Positions 40,932 to 50,939 are shown, counted from the first letter of the stretch. The stretch: 64,000 bases of DNA from Mesorhizobium sp. M1D.F.Ca.ET.043.01.1.1 (GCF_003952385.1 NZ_CP034444.1:1-64000), one strand, 5' to 3'. Notes: generated by a model from the letters alone, not told the origin. Numbers and translations: made by a program.

Positions 40932-41292
40932 GTGCCGCCTGTCTTCAAGACCCGTTGGCCGGGTCTCCTGGATGATCCCGCTGGCCGGGACGTGCCGCCT
41001 GGGTTCCGTGTCGGCGCCGAATCAGCGCCACCATTTCGCCCACGCAAATCAGACGCGTAAAGCCGGCTTCCCAGCTCCACGCGTCGCGTGTCTGTTCAGT
41101 CTACATAAAACCGATTCTTGGTCCACGCAAGTGGCAAGTGTTCCGCTTTATGTTCGAGCGCCGCCTCGGAACCATCCAGTCGTTCCGTCCCGGCTATGCG
41201 GGGCCTTATGCCCCAGATTTCCCAATATGGCAAGCCACCCGCCTGTTTTCAACGGCTGAGCGCCCGTGATCTTCGTTTTGCCACTTGGGAAA
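40932..41292. other. tRNA-Trp to secE spacer
   Basis: A 361-base stretch without a supported gene. Near secE there are two similar hairpins: AGACCCG with CGGGTCT (40948-40966), and one of the same shape around GATCCCGCTGGCCGGGAC. A candidate promoter on the minus strand lies at 41102-41130. An upstream TTGCCA/CATAAG pair is a weaker alternative. Confidence 0.55.
41102..41130 (-). promoter_or_regulatory. Candidate promoter for secE-nusG and following genes
   Basis: On the minus strand TTGCGT (41130-41125) and TATGTA (41107-41102) are spaced by 17 bases. It is about 170 bases upstream of secE and downstream of tRNA-Trp, so the operon could be read separately from the tRNA. Motif evidence only. 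Confidence 0.4.
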
Positions 41293-41368
<76 letters not shown>

Positions 41369-41404
41369 ATACGGGCGCTGCTATTTCACAAAGCCGATGA
41401 GAAC

Positions 41405-41914
41405 TCAAGTGCCCATTTGAGGCGTGTCGGCCGGAAGTGGCGGTCGCAGCCATCCAAGCCACAAGGCCCAGGCGCATATCACGAGTTCAAGCCCGAAGGT
41501 CCAGTGCAGCATGAAGCTGAGCACCCAGTTCCCATACCTGGCGGGGACGGCCACGAGCTCAACGGGATGATGACTGAACGGCGCCAGCCACATGATCGGC
41601 GATGCCACCGTGTCGAGCGCCATATGCAACACGGCTCCGGCAAAGAAGGCGGCGATCGAAGGCTGATGCGGCAAACCGAGCAACCGACTGACCAGCAGGC
41701 TTACCGCTCCGATCGCCGCCCAGAACAACGGCCAATGCGTGACGTAGGCGTGATGGTGGGTGCGACCGCCATCGATCAGGTGAAAATAGAGCATGTCGAT
41801 GTCCGGGATGACGCTGCCGAGCATCGCGGCAGCCACGATGCCGGACGCTTTGCGCCAGCGTTTTCGCGCGAATCTTCCCAGAATATAGCCCGACGGGAGA
41901 TGGGCGATCAGCAT
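41405..41914 (-). CDS. YdjM-like metal-dependent hydrolase family membrane protein
   Basis: 169 residues from the ATG at 41914, with GAGG nine bases upstream. His-rich motifs alternate with membrane segments: MLIAHLPSGYILGRF, GSVIPDIDMLYFHL, RTHHHAYVTHWPLFW, FAGAVLHMALDTVASPIMW and FSHHPVEL. This arrangement fits the YdjM (DUF457-type) family of inner-membrane proteins annotated as metal-dependent hydrolases. The E. coli member belongs to the SOS regulon, but I see no LexA site here. The activity is unproven for the family. It lies between the haemoglobin gene and tRNA-Trp, on the same strand. Confidence 0.75.
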   Translation of the reverse strand: MLIAHLPSGYILGRFARKRWRKASGIVAAAMLGSVIPDIDMLYFHLIDGGRTHHHAYVTHWPLFWAAIGAVSLLVSRLLGLPHQPSIAAFFAGAVLHMALDTVASPIMWLAPFSHHPVELVAVPARYGNWVLSFMLHWTFGLELVICAWALWLGWLRPPLPADTPQMGT

Positions 41915-42002
41915 GCAAGGTCGCCTCACGTTGATGCAACGACCCTGCCGTTTCTTTGCGGCGTCATCTTTTCGGAATTTTGCAGAAACCCAGCATCTTC
42001 CG

Positions 42003-42488
42003 CTACGACTTCCCGGCCGGCGGCCTGTAAGGCCCGCCCGGCACACCCCAGCCCCAGGCGGGCATCGGTTCGGTCTCCGGGTCGCAGGTCTCGCCTAGAT
42101 TGGAATTCAGCTTGGCCAGCCGCGATCCCCATTCGACATAGCCCATGAAGGCGGAACGGAATTCGGGATCGTCGGGCAGGCCGACCTCGTCCGCCGCATC
42201 GGCGAGAAGATTGATCCAGCGCCGGCGCTGCTCCTCGGTCAGGTGCTTGCCGAGATGGTGCATGACCATCTCGCGGTGGCCGCCATGCTTTTCGCTGTAG
42301 GTCTTTGGTCCGCCGAAGACCTCAGCGATGAAGGCGGCGACATGCGCCGGATGATCCGGCGACATGTGCCTGAACACCGGGCCGACGATCGGATCCACAG
42401 CCACCTTGTCGTAGAAAGTCCGCGTCAGGCGGTTGAGCGCCTCTGCACCACCGGCCCATTCGAACAAAGTCGGGATATCCTCGCTCAT
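42003..42488 (-). CDS. Truncated haemoglobin (group II)
   Basis: 161 residues of the 2-on-2 globin fold, which binds haem and usually O2 or NO. Seen are TLFEWAGGAEALNRLTRTFY (helices A/B), PIVGPVFRHMSPDHPAHVAA, the proximal-His region KHGGHREMVMHHLGKHLTEE, and a Trp at the G8-like position in GYVEWGSRLA. The start ATG at 42488 has GGAAGGATC upstream. A Pro/Gly/Trp-rich tail (MPAWGWGVPGGPYRPP) follows the globin core, as in several rhizobial members. No partner reductase is nearby. Confidence 0.88.
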   Translation of the reverse strand: MSEDIPTLFEWAGGAEALNRLTRTFYDKVAVDPIVGPVFRHMSPDHPAHVAAFIAEVFGGPKTYSEKHGGHREMVMHHLGKHLTEEQRRRWINLLADAADEVGLPDDPEFRSAFMGYVEWGSRLAKLNSNLGETCDPETEPMPAWGWGVPGGPYRPPAGKS

Positions 42489-42588
42489 TGTTGATCCTTC
42501 CGGTACGATCCTGCTCGGGCAGGCTGCGGAGGATAACGCAAGCCCTACCCGGCTCAACCTGCCTCGATGGCCAGTCGGCGCTTCCGCG

Positions 42589-44265
42589 CTACAGCTTCGC
42601 CGGAGCCTCCGCCTCGGCATTGGCCGACGGCAGAAGCCGGCAGTTGTCGGGCTTGGGCGACGATTTGCAGACAGTGGCGCCGGTCAGCGCGTCCACCGAT
42701 TGCGGCCCGGTCGTCAGCCCGAATTTCTGCAATTCGTCCCGGCTGAGTTCCCGGTGGCTCGCATACTGGGCTGACTGCATCGCGGCGAACAGGCCCGGGC
42801 CGATGGCCATCTCGTCGAGATACGCCCTGACCTTTTCCTCCATGCCCATCGAGTGCACCCGGAAATGCGCGTCGGCACCAACCAAGCGCCTGGCGCCGCC
42901 GGCGACCATCACCGCGCAGGCGGCGTCGCATTCGGCGCCTGCATCGACGGTGAGGCCGTCATGGGGTCCGTCCTTAACGATGCATCCCGCCGCGCCGGGA
43001 TCGCAGTCGAGAAAGTCCGTGCGGGCCACCGCGACATCCAGCCTGCGCTCGCGGATCAGCCGGCCGGCGGCGAGCGCGCCTTGTATGTCGCCGCCCGGTG
43101 AATTGACGACGATGGGCAGCCTGCGCCCGCCGACCGTGTCCAGCAATTCGCGCAGCCTGTCGGGCGTAGCCGCAACAATCGTCCCCTCTGCCGCAATCCA
43201 TTCCGGGCAGTCGGGGTTGCAGAGCGGATTGGTGCCGCGAACCAGCACGAAGCGCATCTCCTGTTCCGACCTGGAGGGCAATGCGGCCCCTGTCGGTTGA
43301 GCAGAGGCCGGCTTGACCTCGACCGATGCGACCTCGGCCGGTCTGGCATTGCCGTTCGTCGGTATCTCGCGACAGTTCGCCGGCACGGGACCGTGCCGGC
43401 AGATGGTCTTTCCGGTCATCAGGTCCAGCGAATCGAGGCTGGTGACAAGCTTCATCTCCAGCATGTCGTCGGGCCCGATCTGCCTGATGTCGCTCGCGGG
43501 CGTCGCCTTCATCACGTCCAGCACGTCCTGGTCGACACCCATTTCCTTCAAATAGCCGGACAGCCGCTTCTCGACCGCCTTGCTCATCTCATAGGTCTTG
43601 TAGCTGCCGGCGTTCCGGCGGCTGACGATCCTGGTGCTGAGGACTTTCTTCTTGCCGTTCACGACCTTGTAGGTGGTGCGGTAGAGCAGCTTTTCCCTGT
43701 GGTACGTGGTGGTGATCTGGTGGACGCCGAGAAAGGCCCACTCGCCGACCACGCGGCGGAGGCCGCCGGCAAACATCAGCGGACAGGCCGAGTTGCACAT
43801 GGCGCCGCTGTCATAGGCGACGCCGGCATAGGGCGTGTTTTTGCTTTCATTGTCCCGGCAGTTCTTCATCTCGGGCGAGCAACCGGAAAACTCCGTCGTG
43901 CCGACGGCGATGTCGAGCTTGTTCTTGCGGATCATGCGGCCGAGCTGGAGCGCGGCGTCGACATTGCCGCCCGGGGAATTGACGACGATCGGCAGCTGCC
44001 GGCCGCCTAGCGTCTTCAGCAGGCGCCTGAGGAGCGCCGGCGTTCCGGCTTCGATAGTGCCTTCCGCCGAAATCCATTCCGGGCAATTGGGCTCGCAGCC
44101 CGGCGCGCTATTGCGCACAACGGCAAAGCGCATGGTCGGGCCGAGATCGGGCGCCTCTTCCTTGGCGCTCGCGGCGAAGCCGGCCAGGCCGACCGCAGCG
44201 GCCAGCGCCAGCCTGATCAGCCCGCGCCACCATTGAATGCTGTCTGAACCGCGTTCCGGAACCAC
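42589..44265 (-). CDS. Secreted protein with two tandem ClpP-fold (COG3904-type) domains
   Basis: About 558 residues. The start is uncertain: GTG 44265 has GAGGGG upstream, while a TTG at 44289 is also open. An N-terminal signal peptide (LIRLALAAAVGLAGFAASA) is followed by two homologous domains of about 240 residues. Each begins with a C-x3-CPEW motif (CEPNCPEWISAEG, CNPDCPEWIAAEG) and has the ClpP-like oxyanion loop VVNSPGG. Domain 1 has the Ser of AMCNSACPLMFAGG and the His of FLGVHQITTTY, aligning with the ClpP nucleophile and His. Domain 2 has Ala in place of the Ser (AECDAACAVMVAGG) but keeps a His (FRVHSMG). Probably a periplasmic peptidase or pseudo-peptidase; function unknown. Confidence 0.8.
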   Translation of the reverse strand: MVPERGSDSIQWWRGLIRLALAAAVGLAGFAASAKEEAPDLGPTMRFAVVRNSAPGCEPNCPEWISAEGTIEAGTPALLRRLLKTLGGRQLPIVVNSPGGNVDAALQLGRMIRKNKLDIAVGTTEFSGCSPEMKNCRDNESKNTPYAGVAYDSGAMCNSACPLMFAGGLRRVVGEWAFLGVHQITTTYHREKLLYRTTYKVVNGKKKVLSTRIVSRRNAGSYKTYEMSKAVEKRLSGYLKEMGVDQDVLDVMKATPASDIRQIGPDDMLEMKLVTSLDSLDLMTGKTICRHGPVPANCREIPTNGNARPAEVASVEVKPASAQPTGAALPSRSEQEMRFVLVRGTNPLCNPDCPEWIAAEGTIVAATPDRLRELLDTVGGRRLPIVVNSPGGDIQGALAAGRLIRERRLDVAVARTDFLDCDPGAAGCIVKDGPHDGLTVDAGAECDAACAVMVAGGARRLVGADAHFRVHSMGMEEKVRAYLDEMAIGPGLFAAMQSAQYASHRELSRDELQKFGLTTGPQSVDALTGATVCKSSPKPDNCRLLPSANAEAEAPAKL

Positions 44266-44285
44266 GCTTTGCAAACCCCTCGGAT

Positions 44286-44303
44286 ACAACTCATACTAGT
44301 TGC
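44286..44303. repeat. Inverted repeat upstream of the first ClpP-like gene
   Basis: ACAAC and GTTGC flank TCATACTA. The same arrangement occurs upstream of the broken paralogue at 46092-46109. It overlaps a possible -10 (minus strand TAGTATGA), so it may be a promoter/operator retained from the gene duplication. It also overlaps the alternative TTG start. Confidence 0.5.
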
Positions 44304-44426
44304 GGCGTCGGTGCTTGCAACAGCTTTGAACGACGTGGTCCAAACGAACAAGGGGCGGCCTGGCGAAGCGCATTTCTCTTCGATCGCGATCGGCGATCAG
44401 CTCGACCTTGGGCCAGTCCGATCGCT

Positions 44427-46069
44427 TTAGAGCTCCGGTGGCGCGTTCGCCTCCGCACTGGCGGCCGGCGGCAGCCGGCAGTTGTCCGGCTTGGGCGCTG
44501 ATTTGCAGATGGTGGGGCCCGTCAGCGCATCCGCCGACTCCGGCCCGGTCGCCAGTCCGACTTTGAGCATCATGTCTGGTTCGAGCCGGCGCTCGACCGA
44601 GCTCTGCTCCATCGCGGCGAACAGGCCTGGGTTGATCGCCATCTCGTCCAGATAGGCTTTAACGACCCTCTTCTGACCCATCGAGGACACGCTGAGCCGC
44701 GCCTTGGGATTGACCAGTCGCTTGGCGCCGGCGGCGAGCACGAGCGCGCAGGCTGAATCGCACTCCACTCCAAACTGGCTTATCAGTCCGACATAGGCAC
44801 CGTTGTCGTCCAGGCAACCTGCTCCGGGCGGGTTGCAGCCCAAAACATTGGTCCGGCCGACGACGACGTCGAGCTTCCGCTCATGGACAAGCCGCCCCGC
44901 TGCCAAAGCGCCGAACAAGTCGCCGCCTCGCGAACTGATGACAATGGGAAGCCGCGGATTGCCGAGCGCTGCGAGCAGCCGGCGAAGCCTTTGCGGAGTT
45001 TGAGGCGTGATCGCGCCTTCCGCCGAGATCCATTCCGGGCAGTCGGGATCGCAGAGCGGATCGCTGCCGCGAACGACCACGAAGCGCATCTCAGGCGCCG
45101 CGTTTCCTGCCGCTCCCTGGAATGGTTCGACGGCCGGAGCCTTGGCCGACTGAGAAATTGGGACTTCAGCCTGTTGGCGAGGTGCCGGCTTTGCCGTTGT
45201 TAGGGGGGCCAGCCGGGTATCCTTCGATATTTCACGGCAATTTGGAGCCGCTTTGTCCCCCATGCACAGGGTTACTGCGGTAAACAGGTCCACGGTGTCC
45301 GTGCTGGTTGCCAGTTTGATCGTCAGCATATCGTGGAGGGTGATCTGCTGAATGTCGCTCGCCGGCGTGGCCTTCATTTTGTCGAGTACACCCTGCCCCA
45401 CGCCCATCTCCCTGAGATAGGCCGAGATTTTCCGCGCGAACCGCTTGCTCATCTCATAGGTCTTGTAGCTCTCGCCTTCGGTGACGGTCTCCGTCGTGAC
45501 GCGATATCTTTTGCCTCGGATCGTTTGATAGGTGGTTCGAAAATGCCTTGTAGAGGGGAAATAAGTGGTGGTGATCTGATGAACGCCCAGATAGGCCAAG
45601 CCACCGGCGACGCGGCGAACGCCACCCGCGAACATCAGCGGACAAGCGGAATTGCACATTGCGCCGCCATCCGACGCGACGCCGACATAGGCGGCACCTT
45701 CGCCATCGTTGGCCCGGCAATCGTCCATTCCTGGCTGGCAATCGGAAAACTTTGGTGACGCCAACGGCAACATCGAGCTTATTGTTGCGAATTATCCGAC
45801 CAAGCTGGAGCGCCGCGTCGACATTGCCGCCAGGAGAGTTGACGATGATCGGCAGTTGGCGCCGACCCAGCGTCTTCAATATACGCTTGAGTTTGGCCGG
45901 CGTGCCGGGCTCGATGGCACCTTCGGCCGAAATCCATTCCGGACAATCGGGTCGGAGATGTCGCCAGCCCTCGCGGCGAAAGCAGCCATCGTCATCGCAA
46001 GCACCGGCAGCAGGCGAACCAGCCCACGCCACAACGCTGCTGTATTGTTTAAACGCACTCCGAAATCAC
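44427..46069 (-). pseudogene. Broken tandem paralogue of the double ClpP-fold protein
   Basis: Signal-peptide-like sequence (GLVRLLPVLAMTMAAFAARA) is in one frame; DCPEWISAEGAIEPG to VDAALQLGRIIRNNKLDVAV is in another. From about 45757 (KFSDCQPGMDDC) the first frame resumes to the end. Against the first copy, about 61 bases are missing around 45950 and one base is extra near 45757. The two changes nearly cancel, but a stop at 45876 in the signal-peptide frame interrupts the gene. Domain 1 keeps MCNSACPLMFAGG and GVHQITTTY. Domain 2 keeps its Ser (VECDSACALVLAAG) but has Ser instead of His (LSVSSMG). An internal start could still give a 448-residue product lacking a signal peptide. Confidence 0.8.
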
Positions 46070-46091
46070 GCTGGCGAAGCCCCCCCTCGAC

Positions 46092-46109
46092 GCAACCTAT
46101 AATAGTTGC
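46092..46109. repeat. Inverted repeat upstream of the broken ClpP-like paralogue
   Basis: GCAAC and GTTGC flank CTATAATA, matching the element at 44286-44303. On the minus strand it contains TATTATAGG, a plausible -10 region. The similarity continues on both sides, showing that the duplication included the promoter region. Confidence 0.5.
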
Positions 46110-46173
46110 GGCAATGGTACATGCAATAGCTTCGAAACAAGCGCGCAAGACTTGTTCTGCAAGACGCAAGTAA

Positions 46174-46204
46174 ACGAAAAAGGGCGGCCCGAAGACCGCC
46201 CTTT
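46174..46204 (-). terminator. Rho-independent terminator after the second tuf
   Basis: On the minus strand AAGGGCGG and CCGCCCTT pair around a TCTTCGGG loop and are followed by a T-rich tract. It separates tuf from the ClpP-like paralogues, so those need their own promoter. Confidence 0.85.
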
Positions 46205-46234
46205 CCGTATCGAGCCGGCAAAAAGCCGGATCGA

Positions 46235-47410
<1,176 letters not shown>

Positions 47411-47555
47411 AGTCTCTTTCCTTGGGCGGCCTTGACCTTCAGTTCAGTCGAATGCGGGGCGATTAGCGACAACGGCCGAAAAAAACAAGTGCCTTGTGGC
47501 TGAGCCTTCTTTTGCTCGACCCGAACCAACGATCCGATTTCAGGGATATAGCGCG

Positions 47556-47583
47556 GATATAGGATCGCGACAGGCGAATTCAA
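47556..47583 (-). promoter_or_regulatory. Candidate promoter of the second tuf
   Basis: On the minus strand TTGAAT (47583-47578) and TATATC (47561-47556) are 16 bases apart; a second CTATAT follows ten bases downstream. It lies about 150 bases upstream of the tuf start. The rest of the tuf to transporter gap (47411-47696) shows no gene. Confidence 0.55.
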
Positions 47584-47696
47584 ATGGTCGCGGCTTGACC
47601 GCCCGGCAACCTCATCGACAGCTTCGCGCGGATAGACGCCCGATCGGCCGGAACTGGCCCATTGCCGCCGCGACACGCCTCTGATTTCTTCGGCGA

Positions 47697-48584
47697 ATGC
47701 AGTTCATTCCAGCAAATATCCGCGGCCCGCTGTTCATGATCGTCTCGACGGGATCCTACCTCGTCAACGACACGATGATGAAGCTCGCGACCGCGGGGCT
47801 GCCGCCTTATGAGGTGCTGCTGTTGCGCGGCGCGGCCGCCACGCTCTGGGGCATGCCGCTGCTTTTCATGCTGGGCTATGGCAGGAAGCTGCCGCTGCTT
47901 TTCGAGCGCAAGGTGCTGCGCCGGAACCTTTGCGAGCTGGCCGCTATCCTTTGCTACGTCGTGGCCTTGGCCAACATGCAGATCGCCGATTCGACGGCGC
48001 TCGGGCAGATCACGCCGCTTATCGTGCTGGTCGGATCCTCGATCCTGTTCGGCGAAAAGATCGGCGCCGCGCGCATGGCGCTGATAGGCCTCGGCTTTGC
48101 CGGCGCCGTCATGGTCGCGCAGCCGACGATGGAAGGCATTTCCGTCTATGCCTTGCTGGCGCTTGGCAACGCGGCCCTGGCCGCGGCGCGTGATCTCGCC
48201 GGGCGCAAGGTGGACGCCGAGGTGCCCGGGATGATCGTGGCCATCTCCGCCGTCGTGGTCGTGCTGGCCGGCTCAGGCGTCGCGCATCTCGTTTCCGAGC
48301 AGTGGGTGGTGCCGGAAGGCCGCCATCTGTTGCTGATTGGCGGCGCAGGCCTGTTCCTGATCTTCGGCCATTTCTTCATCTTCATGGCCTATCGCGTCGG
48401 ACCGACGAGCGCGGTGGCGCCGTTCTACTACTGCTTCACCGTCTGGGCGGTGATCTCCGGCCTGCTGGTGTTCGGCCAATTCCCGAACGCGCTCGCCGTC
48501 TGCGGCATCCTGCTGGTCATCGGCAGCGGCCTGGCGATCGTGTCGCTCGACGAAAGGCGGCGGCGCCTGGCGGTCGTCGCCTGA
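47697..48584 (+). CDS. DMT-superfamily (EamA) transporter
   Basis: 295 residues with about ten hydrophobic segments in two EamA halves. Landmarks are MIVSTGSYLVNDTMMKLATA and PPYEVLLLRGAAATLWGMPL at the front, ADSTALGQITPLIVLVGSSI in the first half, and GPTSAVAPFYYCFTVWAVIS in the second. Related proteins export amino acids, metabolites or drugs across the inner membrane, and the substrate cannot be told here. There is no good ribosome site at 47697; starts a few codons in (near MIVSTG) are possible. It stands alone, divergent from tuf. Confidence 0.85.
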   Translation: MQFIPANIRGPLFMIVSTGSYLVNDTMMKLATAGLPPYEVLLLRGAAATLWGMPLLFMLGYGRKLPLLFERKVLRRNLCELAAILCYVVALANMQIADSTALGQITPLIVLVGSSILFGEKIGAARMALIGLGFAGAVMVAQPTMEGISVYALLALGNAALAAARDLAGRKVDAEVPGMIVAISAVVVVLAGSGVAHLVSEQWVVPEGRHLLLIGGAGLFLIFGHFFIFMAYRVGPTSAVAPFYYCFTVWAVISGLLVFGQFPNALAVCGILLVIGSGLAIVSLDERRRRLAVVA

Positions 48585-48696
48585 GGCTGCCGGATCGCGC
48601 CGATCCGATGCCGATATCGCCATCGCGATCGCACGCCGCGACCGGCCCCAACTGGCGCCTGCGCGGCGGAAGCGGCTGCGGGTTTCGTCTGTGCTG

Positions 48697-48954
48697 CTAC
48701 AGCGTGCGCTTGCCGGAGAACTGGTGGTAGGCCCAGAGCACGACGACCGAGCCGACGACGGCGACGATCAGGCTCCAGATGTTGAGGCCGGTGACGCCCG
48801 ATGCGCCGAAGGCGCTGAAGATCACTCCGCCAACGATGGCGCCGACAATGCCGAGCACGATATCCATGATCATGCCCTGGCCGGACTTATTGACGATCTT
48901 GCTGCCGATGAAGCCGGCGACGACGCCGAGAATGATCCAGCTGATGATGCCCAT
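48697..48954 (-). CDS. GlsB/YeaQ/YmgE family stress-response membrane protein
   Basis: 85 residues with three hydrophobic segments: IISWIILGVVAGFIGSKIV, DIVLGIVGAIVGGVIFSAFG and IWSLIVAVVGSVVVLWAYHQ. The start at 48954 has GAGGG just upstream. Members are small inner-membrane proteins induced by stress in some bacteria; the molecular role is unknown. Converges with the transporter gene. Confidence 0.88.
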   Translation of the reverse strand: MGIISWIILGVVAGFIGSKIVNKSGQGMIMDIVLGIVGAIVGGVIFSAFGASGVTGLNIWSLIVAVVGSVVVLWAYHQFSGKRTL

Positions 48955-49081
48955 TTTTTCCCTCCAAATCCCCGCCGTGCCAATCATTTTCATATGATTG
49001 TCAAAAGCTCAAGACAGCTTGAAATTCCCCCCGGTTGGGCCATTCTGGCGCCGGGCGGACTTGGTTGATAGGAGATCCACG

Positions 49082-49534
49082 ATGGGCCTTTTTGACAACG
49101 CCGTTCCCGGCGGCAACATCACCAAACCCCTGATGATCGCGCTCGGCGCGCTGCTCGTCGGCAAGATGCTGAGCGGCAGGAGCGAGGAACAGCCGGCCGA
49201 ACCGCAAGCTCCGGTCCCCACGCCCGCCGGAACCTCCGCCGATGGCGGCCTGCTCGGAGGGCTGGGCGGCCTGCTCGACAAGTTGAAGGACGCCGGGCAC
49301 GGCAACGTCGCCGATTCCTGGGTCGGCACCGGTCAGAACCAGCCAATCAACGCCAACGATCTCGGCGCCGCGATCGGGCCGCAGGTCATCCGCGAAATCG
49401 CGCAGCGCACGGGTTTGAACGAACAGGAGCTGCTGCAGCAACTGTCGGCGGCACTGCCCGGCATCGTCGACAAGCTGACGCCGAACGGCCAGATCCCGCA
49501 GAACCATCAGGTCGCCTCGGCCTTCAACAGCTAG
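49082..49534 (+). CDS. YidB family protein (DUF937-like)
   Basis: 150 residues from the ATG at 49082, behind TAGGAG. An N-terminal hydrophobic patch (TKPLMIALGALLVGKML) is followed by a Pro/Ala linker, a Gly-rich segment (GGLLGGLGGLLDKLKDAGHG), then SWVGTGQNQPINANDLGAAI and a helical C-terminal part (AQRTGLNEQELLQQLSAALP). The motif WVGTGQN...I.....GPQ is typical of YidB. Function is unknown. It is divergent from the YeaQ-type gene, 127 bases apart. Confidence 0.88.
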   Translation: MGLFDNAVPGGNITKPLMIALGALLVGKMLSGRSEEQPAEPQAPVPTPAGTSADGGLLGGLGGLLDKLKDAGHGNVADSWVGTGQNQPINANDLGAAIGPQVIREIAQRTGLNEQELLQQLSAALPGIVDKLTPNGQIPQNHQVASAFNS

Positions 49535-49611
49535 GCGGCAGGACCAAACGGAATGCGCTGCGCGCCGCGGCGCGCGGCGTTTTCGTGCGACTGGCGATGC
49601 GGATGGAAATC

Positions 49612-49685
49612 TGGAGCGGGTAGCGGGAATCGAACCCGCATATTCAGCTTGGAAGGCTGCTGCTCTACCACTGAGCTATACCCGC
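49612..49685 (-). tRNA. tRNA-Gly (TCC anticodon)
   Basis: A 74-base cloverleaf on the minus strand. Acceptor arms GCGGGTA and TACCCGC pair, the D-arm has AGCTCAGTGGTAGAGC, the anticodon loop holds TTCCAAG with TCC, and the T-arm is GGGTTCGATTCCC. CCA is encoded. Confidence 0.96.
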
Positions 49686-49753
49686 CTGCTACAGCATCGG
49701 AAAACAGCGGCACACTTCCGGTGCTTTTTCGTTTCAGGCTTCCGGGCCGGCAG

Positions 49754-49838
49754 TGGTGGAGAGGGTTGGATTCGAACCAACGTAGGCTAAGCCAACGGAT
49801 TTACAGTCCGTCCCCTTTAACCACTCGGGCACCTCTCC
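49754..49838 (-). tRNA. tRNA-Tyr (GTA anticodon)
   Basis: An 85-base class II tRNA on the minus strand. Acceptor arms GGAGAGG and CCTCTCC pair, the anticodon loop CTGTAAA contains GTA, and a long variable arm (TTGGCTTAGCCTACG) and T-arm with GGTTCGAATCC follow. CCA is encoded. It lies 68 bases upstream of tRNA-Gly, so the two are probably co-transcribed. Confidence 0.96.
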
Positions 49839-50037
49839 AGTCTGCCGCCGGAGCCATGCAACGAGGCATTCACGCTGATCCGGAGCCCGAGTAAGGATCT
49901 TCTCCGAAATCAGCGAAGCGCCTTATGGCGGCAAGGCCGGTGGGTGTCAACCGGCGCGGCCAGGGTTTTTCGAGGATGGTCGGCATTCATTTTCGCAGCC
50001 GGTATCCTTAGCCGGACGGGACAGCTATAGAAGCCGC

Positions 50038-50898
50038 ATGAGCGACACAAAAAGCAACAAGCCGGGCACGCCCAAGGATACCCACTACGCCAAGCTTCGG
50101 CGCGCGCATCGCGACCAGAAGGCGGGCGGCGCGCCCACTTTCCGGCCGCGGCAGCCGGTGCCGCCGGGCGAGGCTGCGGCCGACGGTCTGGTGCGGCTTT
50201 ACGGACTGCACACGGTGCGGGCGGCGCTCGACAATCCCCGGCGCAAGATCCGAAAAATGCTGGTGACGCGCAATGCCGCGGAGCGGCTTTCGATCGGCGA
50301 CCTCGCCGTCCTGCCTTTCAAGGCCGAGCTGGTCGAACCGAAGGACATCGACAGGATCACCGGCTCGGACGCGGTGCACCAGGGCGTGCTGATCGAAGCA
50401 GAACCGCTCAAGCCGAAGCGGCTCGACGCGCTCGGCGACACCAGGCTGGTGCTGGTGCTCGACCAGGTGACCGATCCGCACAATGTCGGCGCGATCCTGC
50501 GCTCGGCGGTCGCCTTCGGCGCCGGCGCGCTGATCACCACGGCCCGCCACAGCCCGCAGGAATCCGGCGTGCTGGCGAAATCGGCATCGGGGGCGCTGGA
50601 GCATATCGACCAGATCGAGGTGAAGAACCTGGCTGACGCGCTGGGACAGTTGCACGAGGCCGGCTTCCAGACAATCGGGCTCGATTCGGACGGGCCAGCC
50701 GAGCTTGAGAACACATTCGCTGGCGACAAGATCGCCCTGGTGCTTGGGGCCGAGGGCAAAGGGCTGCGCCAGAAGACGCGCGAGACGGTGACAACGCTTG
50801 CCCGGCTCGACATGCCCGGCGCAATCCGCTCGCTCAACGTGTCGAATGCGGCGGCGGTAAGCCTTTATGCGGCGCGCGCATTCCTGAAGCGCGGCTGA
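50038..50898 (+). CDS. rlmB: 23S rRNA (guanosine-2'-O-)-methyltransferase RlmB (TrmH family)
   Basis: A SPOUT methyltransferase of 286 residues. The N-terminal substrate-binding domain starts at LYGLHTVRAALDNPRR. The SPOUT motifs are LDQVTDPHNVGAILRSAVAF (motif 1), ALVLGAEGKGLRQ (motif 2) and IRSLNVSNAAAVSLYAAR (motif 3, part of the knot that binds SAM). A basic, low-complexity N-terminal extension of about 50 residues precedes them. RlmB modifies G2251 of E. coli 23S rRNA; the exact site here is inferred. Divergent from the tRNA pair. Confidence 0.9.
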   Translation: MSDTKSNKPGTPKDTHYAKLRRAHRDQKAGGAPTFRPRQPVPPGEAAADGLVRLYGLHTVRAALDNPRRKIRKMLVTRNAAERLSIGDLAVLPFKAELVEPKDIDRITGSDAVHQGVLIEAEPLKPKRLDALGDTRLVLVLDQVTDPHNVGAILRSAVAFGAGALITTARHSPQESGVLAKSASGALEHIDQIEVKNLADALGQLHEAGFQTIGLDSDGPAELENTFAGDKIALVLGAEGKGLRQKTRETVTTLARLDMPGAIRSLNVSNAAAVSLYAARAFLKRG

Positions 50899-50939
50899 GA
50901 CCGAAGCGGCAGTCCGCGTTAGCCGGGAAAATCAAGGAC

